Assembly (NCBI GenBank): GCA_018399395.1
Contig: JAGYOI010000106.1
Coordinates: 1 to 5,576, forward strand
Reading direction: 5' to 3'
DNA length: 5,576 nt
Source: Prolixibacteraceae bacterium
GTDB taxonomy: Bacteria > Bacteroidota > Bacteroidia > Bacteroidales > Prolixibacteraceae
Part shown: piece after piece, positions 1-5,576 of the stretch
How positions within the stretch are numbered: position 1 is the stretch's first letter
How the letters are laid out: the number at the start of each line of letters is the position of its first letter
Made by a program: the position numbers and the translations under genes
The notes under the pieces: generated by a model
What the model saw: the letters and a program-made list of their open reading frames with translations, nothing else
What the model was told of the DNA's origin: nothing
Databases searched by the model: none

Positions 1-87
1 ATGTTTCATTTTTACATGCGAACCTTTTTGAGAAATCAGGTACCATCCATTTTTTTTCAGCAGTTTATAAAGTTCAGAGGATTTCAT
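1..87 (-). CDS. hicA: HicA-family mRNA interferase toxin, N-terminal part (runs off the left edge)
   Basis: Read on the minus strand from the ATG at 87, the first 29 residues are visible and then the window ends. They begin MKSSELYKLLKKNGWYLISQ and continue with KGSHVKMKH. This is the characteristic start of HicA (YcfA-like) toxins: the MKSSEL opening, a first helix, the NGW turn, then the QKGSH strand. HicA proteins are small, about 60-80 residues, with a double-stranded-RNA-binding-like fold. They cleave mRNA, and the His of the GSH motif (His24 here) is the catalytic residue known for the family. A second ATG directly upstream (88-90) would add one Met. The frame stays open further upstream to about 239, but that extension resembles nothing, so the family start is preferred. 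No antitoxin is visible; a hicB would be expected beyond the left edge. The gene is divergent from the hydrogenase operon, so a functional link is unlikely. The family call is quite sure; whether the gene is intact cannot be seen. Confidence 0.8.
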   Translation of the reverse strand, partial: MKSSELYKLLKKNGWYLISQKGSHVKMKH

Positions 88-107
88 CATATTTGATTTA
101 GGGACTT

Positions 108-139
108 CAAAGGTAAATAAAAATTTACTTTTTAAAAAA
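108..139 (-). promoter_or_regulatory. Candidate Bacteroidota-type promoter for hicA
   Basis: On the minus strand the bases at 115-108 read TACCTTTG, an exact match to the Bacteroidota -7 element TAnnTTTG. About 19-20 bases further upstream (135-139) lies TTTTT, a near match to the -33 element TTTG. Transcription would start near position 101-103, roughly a dozen bases before the hicA ATG. This also argues against the longer upstream start for hicA. The match is to a short, AT-rich consensus and could be chance. Confidence 0.35.
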
Positions 140-170
140 TTATTTAGCATAATCATGCTTGTATTGCCCA

Positions 171-201
171 TTTCGAAATACCAGAAGAGGGTATAGTTTT
201 G
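171..201 (+). promoter_or_regulatory. Candidate Bacteroidota-type promoter for the hydCBA operon
   Basis: Bases 194-201 read TAGTTTTG, an exact match to the Bacteroidota -7 consensus TAnnTTTG. TTTC at 171-174 matches three of four bases of the -33 element TTTG, with 19 bases between the two boxes, which is about the usual spacing. Transcription would begin around 207-209 and give a leader of a little over 100 bases before the hydC ATG. The assignment depends on the host being a member of the Bacteroidota, which is inferred. Confidence 0.45.
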
Positions 202-315
202 TTAATGTGGTTGTAAAACATAAAAAATGAAAACATTAATCATGTTTTTCGTATCGGTTATTTGTTGTATTCTTGCTATATTACGGCATGTTAACCTACA
301 AAACCTTATCGTATT

Positions 316-828
316 ATGGCAAATGAACCTGAACATGCTGTTAAACCATGCCAGTGCAGCGAAGTAAGCGAGGCCGAACTTTTCGAACGCTTAACGACAA
401 TTGTGCGCTCGCAACGAACAGTCCCCGGGGCACTCATCCCGGTTTTACAAACAGCCCAAAACCTTTTTGGCTACCTTCCCGAAAAAGCACTTCGTATTAT
501 CAGTAAAGAACTAAAAAAACCGTACAGCGAGGTTGCCGGTGTTGTTGGTTTTTACTCATATTTTTCAACAGTTCCCAAAGGCGAGCATACCATCCGGGTT
601 TGTCTGGGGACTGCTTGTTATGTGCGTGGCGGGCAAGATGTTTTGCGCGCCCTTCAAAACGAACTCGATATTGGCGTTGGTGGCACTACGCCCGACCGTA
701 AATTCTCACTTGAGGTTGGCCGCTGCTTTGGTGCATGCGGGTTGGCTCCGGTGGTTATGGTTGGCGACCAGACTTTTCAGCGTGTAAAGCCTAACAAAGT
801 TGGCGAAATACTGAAAAGCTTCGAGTAA
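316..828 (+). CDS. hydC: [FeFe]-hydrogenase subunit HydC, NuoE-like thioredoxin-fold [2Fe-2S] protein
   Basis: This 170-residue protein is the small electron-transfer subunit of a soluble, NAD-linked multimeric [FeFe]-hydrogenase. In the family it carries one [2Fe-2S] cluster and docks on the FMN-containing HydB subunit, like NuoE on NuoF in complex I. The N-terminal helical part (about 20-90) has the typical NuoE run around VLQTAQNLFGYLP and VAGVVGFYSYF. The C-terminal thioredoxin-like ferredoxin domain has the four cluster ligands as Cys96-x4-Cys101 (VCLGTACYVRGG) and Cys137-x3-Cys141 (GRCFGACGLAPVV). Length is normal for HydC/NuoE. ATG 316 is the only ATG start in frame after the stop at 292-294; there is no Shine-Dalgarno sequence. 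Two extra cysteines near the N-terminus (Cys12, Cys14) are not part of the family motif. It is the first gene of the operon, with a 71-base gap before hydB. NuoE of a true complex I is excluded by the neighbouring hydA. Confidence 0.93.
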   Translation: MANEPEHAVKPCQCSEVSEAELFERLTTIVRSQRTVPGALIPVLQTAQNLFGYLPEKALRIISKELKKPYSEVAGVVGFYSYFSTVPKGEHTIRVCLGTACYVRGGQDVLRALQNELDIGVGGTTPDRKFSLEVGRCFGACGLAPVVMVGDQTFQRVKPNKVGEILKSFE

Positions 829-854
829 TTTCTTTCCTTTTTTATACCAGTTAC

Positions 855-871
855 AAGCCCTAACCAGGCTT
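855..871 (+). other. Weak hairpin between hydC and hydB
   Basis: AAGCC at 855-859 can pair with GGCTT at 867-871 around a seven-base loop. No T-run follows directly, so it does not look like an intrinsic terminator. It could be a processing or stabilising element between two cistrons, or chance. The rest of the 71-base gap (829-899) is AT-rich and shows nothing else but an A-rich stretch before the hydB ATG. Confidence 0.25.
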
Positions 872-899
872 AATTATTCATTTCGCAAATGATAAAAAA

Positions 900-3800
900 A
901 TGAGTACACAAAATAAATTAACTTCACCCGGGGAATTCGATAAATACTCCGGAAAACTAATTGAACAATACAAAGACCTTAACAAACAAGCTGATGAAAT
1001 AATACAAGTTTGTACAGGTGGTGGCTGCATAGCTTGCGGTTCTCTCAGTGTTCATTCTGAATTAAAGGCTAACCTCGAAAAAAGGGGAATCGACAAACGG
1101 TTTATCATCAAAACTACCGGTTGCATGGGCCCCTGCTCCAAGGGACCGGTAATAATGATGAAAAAATCGGGCGTTTTCTATGAAAATATTCAACTAGCCG
1201 ATATCGATGAACTGGTGGAACAGCACTTGTTAAATGGTATAACTGTTGAGCGGCTTTTACATCATTCCGATGAAGATGGAAAACCAATAGCCAGCATCAA
1301 CGATATTAAACTTTTCAACCGACAGCGAAAAATTGTGTTGCGCCGCTGTGGCAGTATCGATCCAACCAGTATAAACGATTATGTCGAATCTGGTGGTTAT
1401 GCTTCATTACGAAAAGTTTTAACAAGTTATTCTCCTGATGATGTAATTGGGGAGATGAAAAAGTCGGGCTTGCGTGGCCGTGGTGGTGCCGGATTTCCAA
1501 CCTGGATGAAATGGAGTTTTGCCAAGAAAGAAACGGCCGGTCAAAAATATATGCTTTGCAATGCCGACGAGGGTGACCCCGGCGCCTATATGGACCGCAG
1601 CACGCTCGAAGGCGACCCGCACAGTGTTATCGAGGGTATGGCCATTGGGGGTTATACCATTGGGGCTACCCGTGGTTTTGTTTATGTGCGTGCCGAATAC
1701 CCGCTGGCCATCGAACGGCTGGCTAAAGCCATTGAGGATGCACGCGAAATGGGGATTATCGGCAAGGACATCATGGGGACAGGTGTCGATTTTGAACTTG
1801 ATATCCGAATGGGCTCCGGAGCTTTTGTATGCGGCGAAGAAACTGCGCTGATGGCCTCGATTGAAGGCAAGCGCGGAGAACCACACCCTCGTCCGCCATT
1901 CCCAACCACTGCCGGCCTTTGGGGTAAGCCAACCGTGCTGAACAATGTAGAAACACTGGCAAATATTAATACCATTATCGATAAAGGTGGCGACTGGTTT
2001 GCACAATATGGAACCGGTAAAAGCCGGGGCACAAAGATTTTTGCAATGGCAGGCGCCATAAAAAATTCGGGGATGTACGAAGTGCCCGTTGGAACAACAC
2101 TTGGCGACCTGATTTACGATATTGGGGGCGGCACAAACAGTGGAAAACCTTTTAAGGCAGCACAAATTGGCGGGCCGTCGGGTGGTTGTATTCCCAAGCA
2201 GCACCTGAATGTTTCGCTTGACTATGAATCGCTCAACGAGCTGGGTGCCATTATGGGCTCGGGTGGTTTGGTAGCCATGGACGAAGATACCTGCATGGTT
2301 GATGTGGCAAAATTCTTTCTCGATTTTGTGGTGGAAGAAAGCTGCGGAAAATGTACCCCGTGCCGTGTTGGCACCAAGCGGATGTACGAAATTCTCGACC
2401 GTATTACCACTGGATATGGCGAGGAAGGCGACATTGAAAAGCTCGAACGGCTAGGCAACTGGATTAAGAAAACATCACTGTGTGGTTTGGGGCAGTCGGC
2501 CCCTAATCCCGTACTTTCTACCATACGATATTTCAGGCATGAGTACGAAATGCATATCCGCGACCATAAATGCGAGGCCGGCGTTTGTGCCAAGTTGGTG
2601 CGCGCCCCATGCCAAAGTGCATGTCCGGCTGGTGTTGATGTGCCGGGTTTTGTTTCACTTACAGCCGAAAAGCGTTATGCAGAAGCACTTCGCCTGCACC
2701 GCGAACGAAACCCGTTTGCAGCTGTGTGTGCCAGGGTTTGCTTCCATACTTGCGAAGATAAATGCCGCAGGGCAACACTTGACACACCGGTGTCTATCCG
2801 CGGTGTAAAACGTTTTATGGTTGACCAGGAGATTACCATTCAAACACCTGAAGTACGCGAAAATGAAGAAAACGCGAAACGTAAAATCGCTATCGTTGGT
2901 GCGGGGCCGGCGGGCTTGTCGTGTGCTTATTTCCTGGCACGTTTAGGTTATAAGCCTATAGTGTTGGAAGCTGAACATCGCCCGGGAGGTATGCTTGTGC
3001 AAACCATTCCGGCTTATCGACTGCCACGTGAGATTCTTGCCCGCGAAATCCGCATGATTGAAAACATGGGCGTGGATATTCGCACCGGATTGGCCCTTGG
3101 TAAGGATTTTACCCTGCAATCGCTTAAAGATGAAGGCTACGAAGCAGTATTTGTGGGCGTTGGTAATCCGCAAGGCGTGAAGCCGCCCATCCCGAATATC
3201 AACAGTGAAGGCGTGGTTGATGCATTGAAATTCTTACAAACATACAACCTGCGCGGTTCAGTGCCGGTAGGTAAAAATATTATTGTGGTTGGGGGTGGCA
3301 ACGCGGCCATCGATGCGGCACGTACCGCGGTTAGGCTTGGTGCCGAAAAAGTGAGTATCGTTTACCGCCGTACACAAGGCGAAATGCCTGCATGGGCCGA
3401 AGAGATTGATGCGGCTGTTGAAGAAAAAATTGAGCTGCTCACTTTAACCAATCCTAAAGAAATAATTGTTGAAAACGGAAAAGTAGCCGGAATGCATTGT
3501 GTTCGCATGAAACTCGGAACCTTCGATTCAAGCGGGCGCCGCCGTCCGGTCGAGAGTGACGAATCGTTTGTTCTGGATGCCGACCAGGTGATTATTGCAA
3601 CCGGACAAACACTTGATACTGATAAAATTCTTGATGGCACATCGCTTGAGCTGAAAAGCAAGTCGCAAATCAAGTGCGACCCGCGCACCGGGCAAACATC
3701 TGTGCCGTGGGTTTTTACCGGTGGTGATGCGGCAACCGGTCCGTCTTCGGTAATTGAAGCAGTAGGCGCAGGCGAACGGGCAGCCGTTGGTATCGATGAG

Positions 3801-4019
3801 ATGTTGACCGGAAAACTTCATGCTTTTTGGCGCGAAGAAAAGGTGAACGATACCTATTTCGACCCCGATGCCGAACCGGCAAAGTATCCACGTACACATA
3901 TGGTGATGTTGCCTGCCGGGCGACGGATGCACAATTTTGACGAGGTGGAACTGGTGTGGCCCGAAAATGAAGCCATTCGCCAGGCTCGCAGATGTTTGAG
4001 GTGTGATTATGGTAATTAG
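900..4019 (+). CDS. hydB: HydB: NuoF-type NADH/FMN subunit of [FeFe]-hydrogenase fused to a GltD/NfnB-like NADPH oxidoreductase
   Basis: This cytoplasmic flavoprotein has 1039 residues, well above the usual HydB size of about 600. Residues 30-115 form a thioredoxin-like [2Fe-2S] domain (Cys38, Cys43, Cys75, Cys79). Residues 130-550 are the NuoF core: the FMN/NADH loop GLRGRGGAGFP (190-200), CNADEGDPGAYMDR (220-233), GAFVCGEETALMASIEGKRG (307-326), and the [4Fe-4S] ligands Cys482, Cys485, Cys488 and Cys528. HydB normally continues into a ferredoxin-like domain with two [4Fe-4S] clusters. Here KCEAGVC (557-563) is kept, then a GltD/NfnB-type module follows: Fe-S cysteines 571, 575, 610, 614, 618 and 622; the FAD site GAGPAG (667-672); the NADP(H) site VVGGGNAAID (796-805) with YRR at 822-824 and EMPA; and FTGGDAATGPSS (939-950) for FAD. 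The C-terminus ends RRCLRCDYGN. NAD(H) use by the first half and NADP(H) use by the second are family-based. One frame runs through the junction, so this is a true fusion. The ATG at 900 follows an A-rich stretch without a Shine-Dalgarno sequence. The hydA gap is 32 bases. Confidence 0.93.
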   Translation: MSTQNKLTSPGEFDKYSGKLIEQYKDLNKQADEIIQVCTGGGCIACGSLSVHSELKANLEKRGIDKRFIIKTTGCMGPCSKGPVIMMKKSGVFYENIQLADIDELVEQHLLNGITVERLLHHSDEDGKPIASINDIKLFNRQRKIVLRRCGSIDPTSINDYVESGGYASLRKVLTSYSPDDVIGEMKKSGLRGRGGAGFPTWMKWSFAKKETAGQKYMLCNADEGDPGAYMDRSTLEGDPHSVIEGMAIGGYTIGATRGFVYVRAEYPLAIERLAKAIEDAREMGIIGKDIMGTGVDFELDIRMGSGAFVCGEETALMASIEGKRGEPHPRPPFPTTAGLWGKPTVLNNVETLANINTIIDKGGDWFAQYGTGKSRGTKIFAMAGAIKNSGMYEVPVGTTLGDLIYDIGGGTNSGKPFKAAQIGGPSGGCIPKQHLNVSLDYESLNELGAIMGSGGLVAMDEDTCMVDVAKFFLDFVVEESCGKCTPCRVGTKRMYEILDRITTGYGEEGDIEKLERLGNWIKKTSLCGLGQSAPNPVLSTIRYFRHEYEMHIRDHKCEAGVCAKLVRAPCQSACPAGVDVPGFVSLTAEKRYAEALRLHRERNPFAAVCARVCFHTCEDKCRRATLDTPVSIRGVKRFMVDQEITIQTPEVRENEENAKRKIAIVGAGPAGLSCAYFLARLGYKPIVLEAEHRPGGMLVQTIPAYRLPREILAREIRMIENMGVDIRTGLALGKDFTLQSLKDEGYEAVFVGVGNPQGVKPPIPNINSEGVVDALKFLQTYNLRGSVPVGKNIIVVGGGNAAIDAARTAVRLGAEKVSIVYRRTQGEMPAWAEEIDAAVEEKIELLTLTNPKEIIVENGKVAGMHCVRMKLGTFDSSGRRRPVESDESFVLDADQVIIATGQTLDTDKILDGTSLELKSKSQIKCDPRTGQTSVPWVFTGGDAATGPSSVIEAVGAGERAAVGIDEMLTGKLHAFWREEKVNDTYFDPDAEPAKYPRTHMVMLPAGRRMHNFDEVELVWPENEAIRQARRCLRCDYGN
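2592..4016 (+). other. Fused GltD/NfnB-like module within hydB (about residues 565-1039)
   Basis: This part alone resembles the small subunit of glutamate synthase, NfnB, and related NADPH-dependent Fe-S flavoproteins. It has an N-terminal helical Fe-S region, then two nucleotide-binding folds. The first carries FAD (GAGPAG with Glu690 at the end of the second strand). The second carries the pyridine nucleotide; the YRR at 822-824 followed by EMPA is the family feature associated with the 2'-phosphate of NADP(H). In Nfn this type of subunit holds the bifurcating FAD. Whether this copy bifurcates or only passes electrons cannot be read from the sequence. The domain boundary is approximate. Confidence 0.85.
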
Positions 4020-4051
4020 TAAATCGATGTTAAATTTCTTATTCGTTAACA

Positions 4052-5576
4052 ATGAAAAATACGGTCTATATAAATAAAAAAGCTGTTGAGGTTGAACCGG
4101 AAGCAACAATTCTGGATGCAGCTGCCCGTGCGGGCATAAAAATACCAACCCTTTGTCATCTCGAAGGACAAATCCCAAAAGGCGCATGCAGGGTATGCAT
4201 GGTTGATGTTGAAGGTGCCAAAAATATGGTGGCTTCGTGTACCACACCGGTAACCGATGGAATGAAAGTGGTAACGAACTCCCGCGAAGTTCGCGAAGCC
4301 CGTAAGTTTGTGCTTGAGTTGCTTATTTCTGAACATTGCGGCGAATGCAAAACCTGTGTAAGGAATGACGATTGCGAGTTGCAACGATTGGCTATAGAGT
4401 TGGGCGTAATGGACATTCCTTACGAAGGAGAAAAGCTGGCAACCCGTATTGACGATTCAACACCGGCACTGGTGCGCGACTCGGGCAAATGCATCAAATG
4501 CCGCCGCTGCCTTACCGTGTGTAACGAAGTACAGGGAATTGGGGCATTGGCAGCCCAGGGGCGAGGTTTCGAATCGGTTATCGGGCCGGCTTTCGACAAT
4601 GCGCTCGATGGGGTAGAGTGCGTACAGTGTGGACAATGCGCTGCGGTGTGCCCGGTAGGTGCTATCACCGAAAAAGAACACATAGACTATGTGTGGGATG
4701 CAATCGAGGATCCCTCGAAGTTCGTGGTTGTGCAAACCGCACCGGCCATTCGTGCTGCACTGGGCGAGTGTTTCGACTACGACCCCGGTACATTGGTAAC
4801 AGGTAAAATGGTATCGGCATTGCGGCTTATAGGTTTCGACCGCATTTTTGATACCAACTTTACAGCCGACCTCACCATTATGGAAGAAGGTACCGAATTG
4901 CTAACCCGGCTCAAAACAGCACTGGTTGATAAAAAACAGGTGGCTTTGCCAATGTTTACCTCCTGCTCGCCCGGATGGATTAAATACGCTGAATATTTTT
5001 ATCCTGAATTTTTAGATAATATTTCAAGCTGTAAGTCGCCCCAACAAATGTTTGGTGCTGTGGCCAAAACCTATTTGGCTAAAAAAGAAAATGTTGACCC
5101 GAAAGATGTGGTTGTGGTTTCGGTAATGCCATGTACCGCGAAAAAATTCGAGGCCGGCAGGGATGAGATGAATGCCAGTGGTTTTCAGGATGTGGACTAC
5201 GTACTTACCACCCGCGAACTGGCACGAATGATAAAACAAACCGGTATCGATTTTAAAGCACTTGACAATGAAAAAATGGATTCACCATTGGGACAAAGCT
5301 CCGGTGCAGCCGATATTTTTGCTAATACAGGTGGTGTGATGGAAGCAGCTGTTCGTACAGCTTACGAAATAGTAACTGGTAAAGAACTTCCGCTCGAAAA
5401 CCTTCATATTAAAGAAGTGGCAGGGCTTGAAGGTGTTAAAAAAGCCAGTTTAAAAATCGAAGGTTGCAAACCCGAATGGAGTTTTCTCGAAGGGGTTGAA
5501 ATGAAGGTGGGCGTTGCACACGGCCTGGGCAATGCACGAAAGATAATCGAAGCAATACGTGCCGGCGAAACTTTTC
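4052..5576 (+). CDS. hydA: [FeFe]-hydrogenase catalytic subunit HydA, 3'-truncated by the window end
   Basis: 508 codons are visible with no stop; the gene leaves the window. The protein makes or oxidises H2 at an H-cluster fed by a chain of Fe-S clusters. In order it has a plant-type [2Fe-2S] domain (Cys35, Cys46, Cys49, Cys63), a His-ligated [4Fe-4S] site (His95, Cys99, Cys102, Cys108), and two ferredoxin [4Fe-4S] motifs (Cys147/150/153/157 and Cys190/193/196/200). The catalytic domain follows: FTADLTIMEE with Glu279, Glu282 and Arg286 of the known proton path, then TSCSPGW (303-309), Ser325, and the second H-cluster motif MPCTAKKFE (359-367, Cys361). The third motif (ExxxCxxGCxxGGGxP) should lie just past the window. 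TSCSPGW differs from the usual TSCCPxW; see findings. There is no signal peptide and the modular layout is that of soluble, multisubunit enzymes. ATG 4052 gives the normal family N-terminus (MKNTVYINKKAVEV). The context with hydC and hydB supports a trimeric, NAD(P)-linked complex rather than a monomeric hydrogenase. Maturases HydE, HydF and HydG are not in view. Confidence 0.93.
   Translation, partial: MKNTVYINKKAVEVEPEATILDAAARAGIKIPTLCHLEGQIPKGACRVCMVDVEGAKNMVASCTTPVTDGMKVVTNSREVREARKFVLELLISEHCGECKTCVRNDDCELQRLAIELGVMDIPYEGEKLATRIDDSTPALVRDSGKCIKCRRCLTVCNEVQGIGALAAQGRGFESVIGPAFDNALDGVECVQCGQCAAVCPVGAITEKEHIDYVWDAIEDPSKFVVVQTAPAIRAALGECFDYDPGTLVTGKMVSALRLIGFDRIFDTNFTADLTIMEEGTELLTRLKTALVDKKQVALPMFTSCSPGWIKYAEYFYPEFLDNISSCKSPQQMFGAVAKTYLAKKENVDPKDVVVVSVMPCTAKKFEAGRDEMNASGFQDVDYVLTTRELARMIKQTGIDFKALDNEKMDSPLGQSSGAADIFANTGGVMEAAVRTAYEIVTGKELPLENLHIKEVAGLEGVKKASLKIEGCKPEWSFLEGVEMKVGVAHGLGNARKIIEAIRAGETF

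Larger units (their letters stand above)
88..315. other. Divergent intergenic region between hicA and hydC
   Basis: This AT-rich stretch separates the minus-strand hicA from the plus-strand hydrogenase operon. It holds one promoter candidate for each direction, listed separately. Two small inverted repeats lie in the expected hydC leader: 202-207 with 234-239, and 215-221 with 242-248. A 46-codon hydrophobic open frame (227-367) overlaps the start of hydC; see findings. I see no tRNA, no convincing riboswitch, and no clear operator palindrome such as a Rex-type or FNR/CRP-type site. Confidence 0.7.

Noticed and set aside
91..236. Longer hicA start using upstream in-frame ATGs (170 or further)
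   Set aside because: The added residues resemble no HicA sequence, the family normally begins at MKSSEL, and the best promoter match lies downstream of those ATGs.
987..1244. Second HydC-like [2Fe-2S] domain at the hydB N-terminus as an unusual duplication
   Set aside because: HydB proteins of this family normally carry such an N-terminal thioredoxin-like cluster domain, so it is expected.
1419..2204. Long antisense open frame (261 codons) opposite hydB
   Set aside because: It lies wholly against the conserved NuoF core, its translation shows no recognisable family, and such frames arise from the codon bias of the real gene.
316..4019. NuoE and NuoF of a respiratory complex I
   Set aside because: The next gene is a [FeFe]-hydrogenase HydA rather than NuoG, and the N-terminal thioredoxin-like domain on the NuoF part is typical of HydB.
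4028..4050. GTTAA / TTAAC inverted repeat in the hydB-hydA gap as a terminator
   Set aside because: The stem is only five AT-rich pairs with no T-run after it, and the tight spacing suggests co-transcription.
3528..4247. Antisense open frame (239 codons) across the hydB-hydA junction
   Set aside because: It covers the end of hydB and the start of hydA, both with clear family sequence, and its product resembles nothing; treated as a shadow.

Overview
This window looks like chromosomal DNA of an anaerobic, fermentative member of the Bacteroidota. That rests on three things: start codons without a Shine-Dalgarno sequence but with A-rich leaders, two matches to the Bacteroidota -7 promoter element TAnnTTTG in the only long intergenic region, and the gene order hydC-hydB-hydA. 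The assignment to phylum is an inference; nothing seen here fixes the genus.

Layout. At the left edge, on the minus strand, is the first part of a hicA toxin gene (1-87) that runs out of the window. It is too short to show up as a long open frame. Bases 88-315 form a divergent intergenic region with one promoter candidate facing each way. From 316 to the right edge, three genes on the plus strand form an apparent operon with gaps of 71 and 32 bases: hydC (NuoE-like [2Fe-2S] subunit, 316-828), an unusually long hydB (900-4019, 1039 residues), and hydA ([FeFe]-hydrogenase catalytic subunit, from 4052, cut by the window end just before its last H-cluster motif).

How the genes work together. HydC, HydB and HydA are the three core subunits of the multimeric, NAD-linked [FeFe]-hydrogenases related to electron-bifurcating HydABC. 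HydB exchanges electrons with NAD(H) through FMN, and HydA makes or uses H2. The notable feature is HydB. After an intact NuoF core, the usual C-terminal two-cluster ferredoxin domain is absent and a complete GltD/NfnB-type oxidoreductase is fused in its place, with its own FAD site, an NADP(H)-type pocket and Fe-S cysteines. The predicted complex could therefore link H2, NAD(H), NADP(H) and possibly ferredoxin. The fused part also appears to have a split cluster motif, with a CxxC at the extreme C-terminus. HydA carries TSCSPGW where the textbook H-cluster motif is TSCCPxW.
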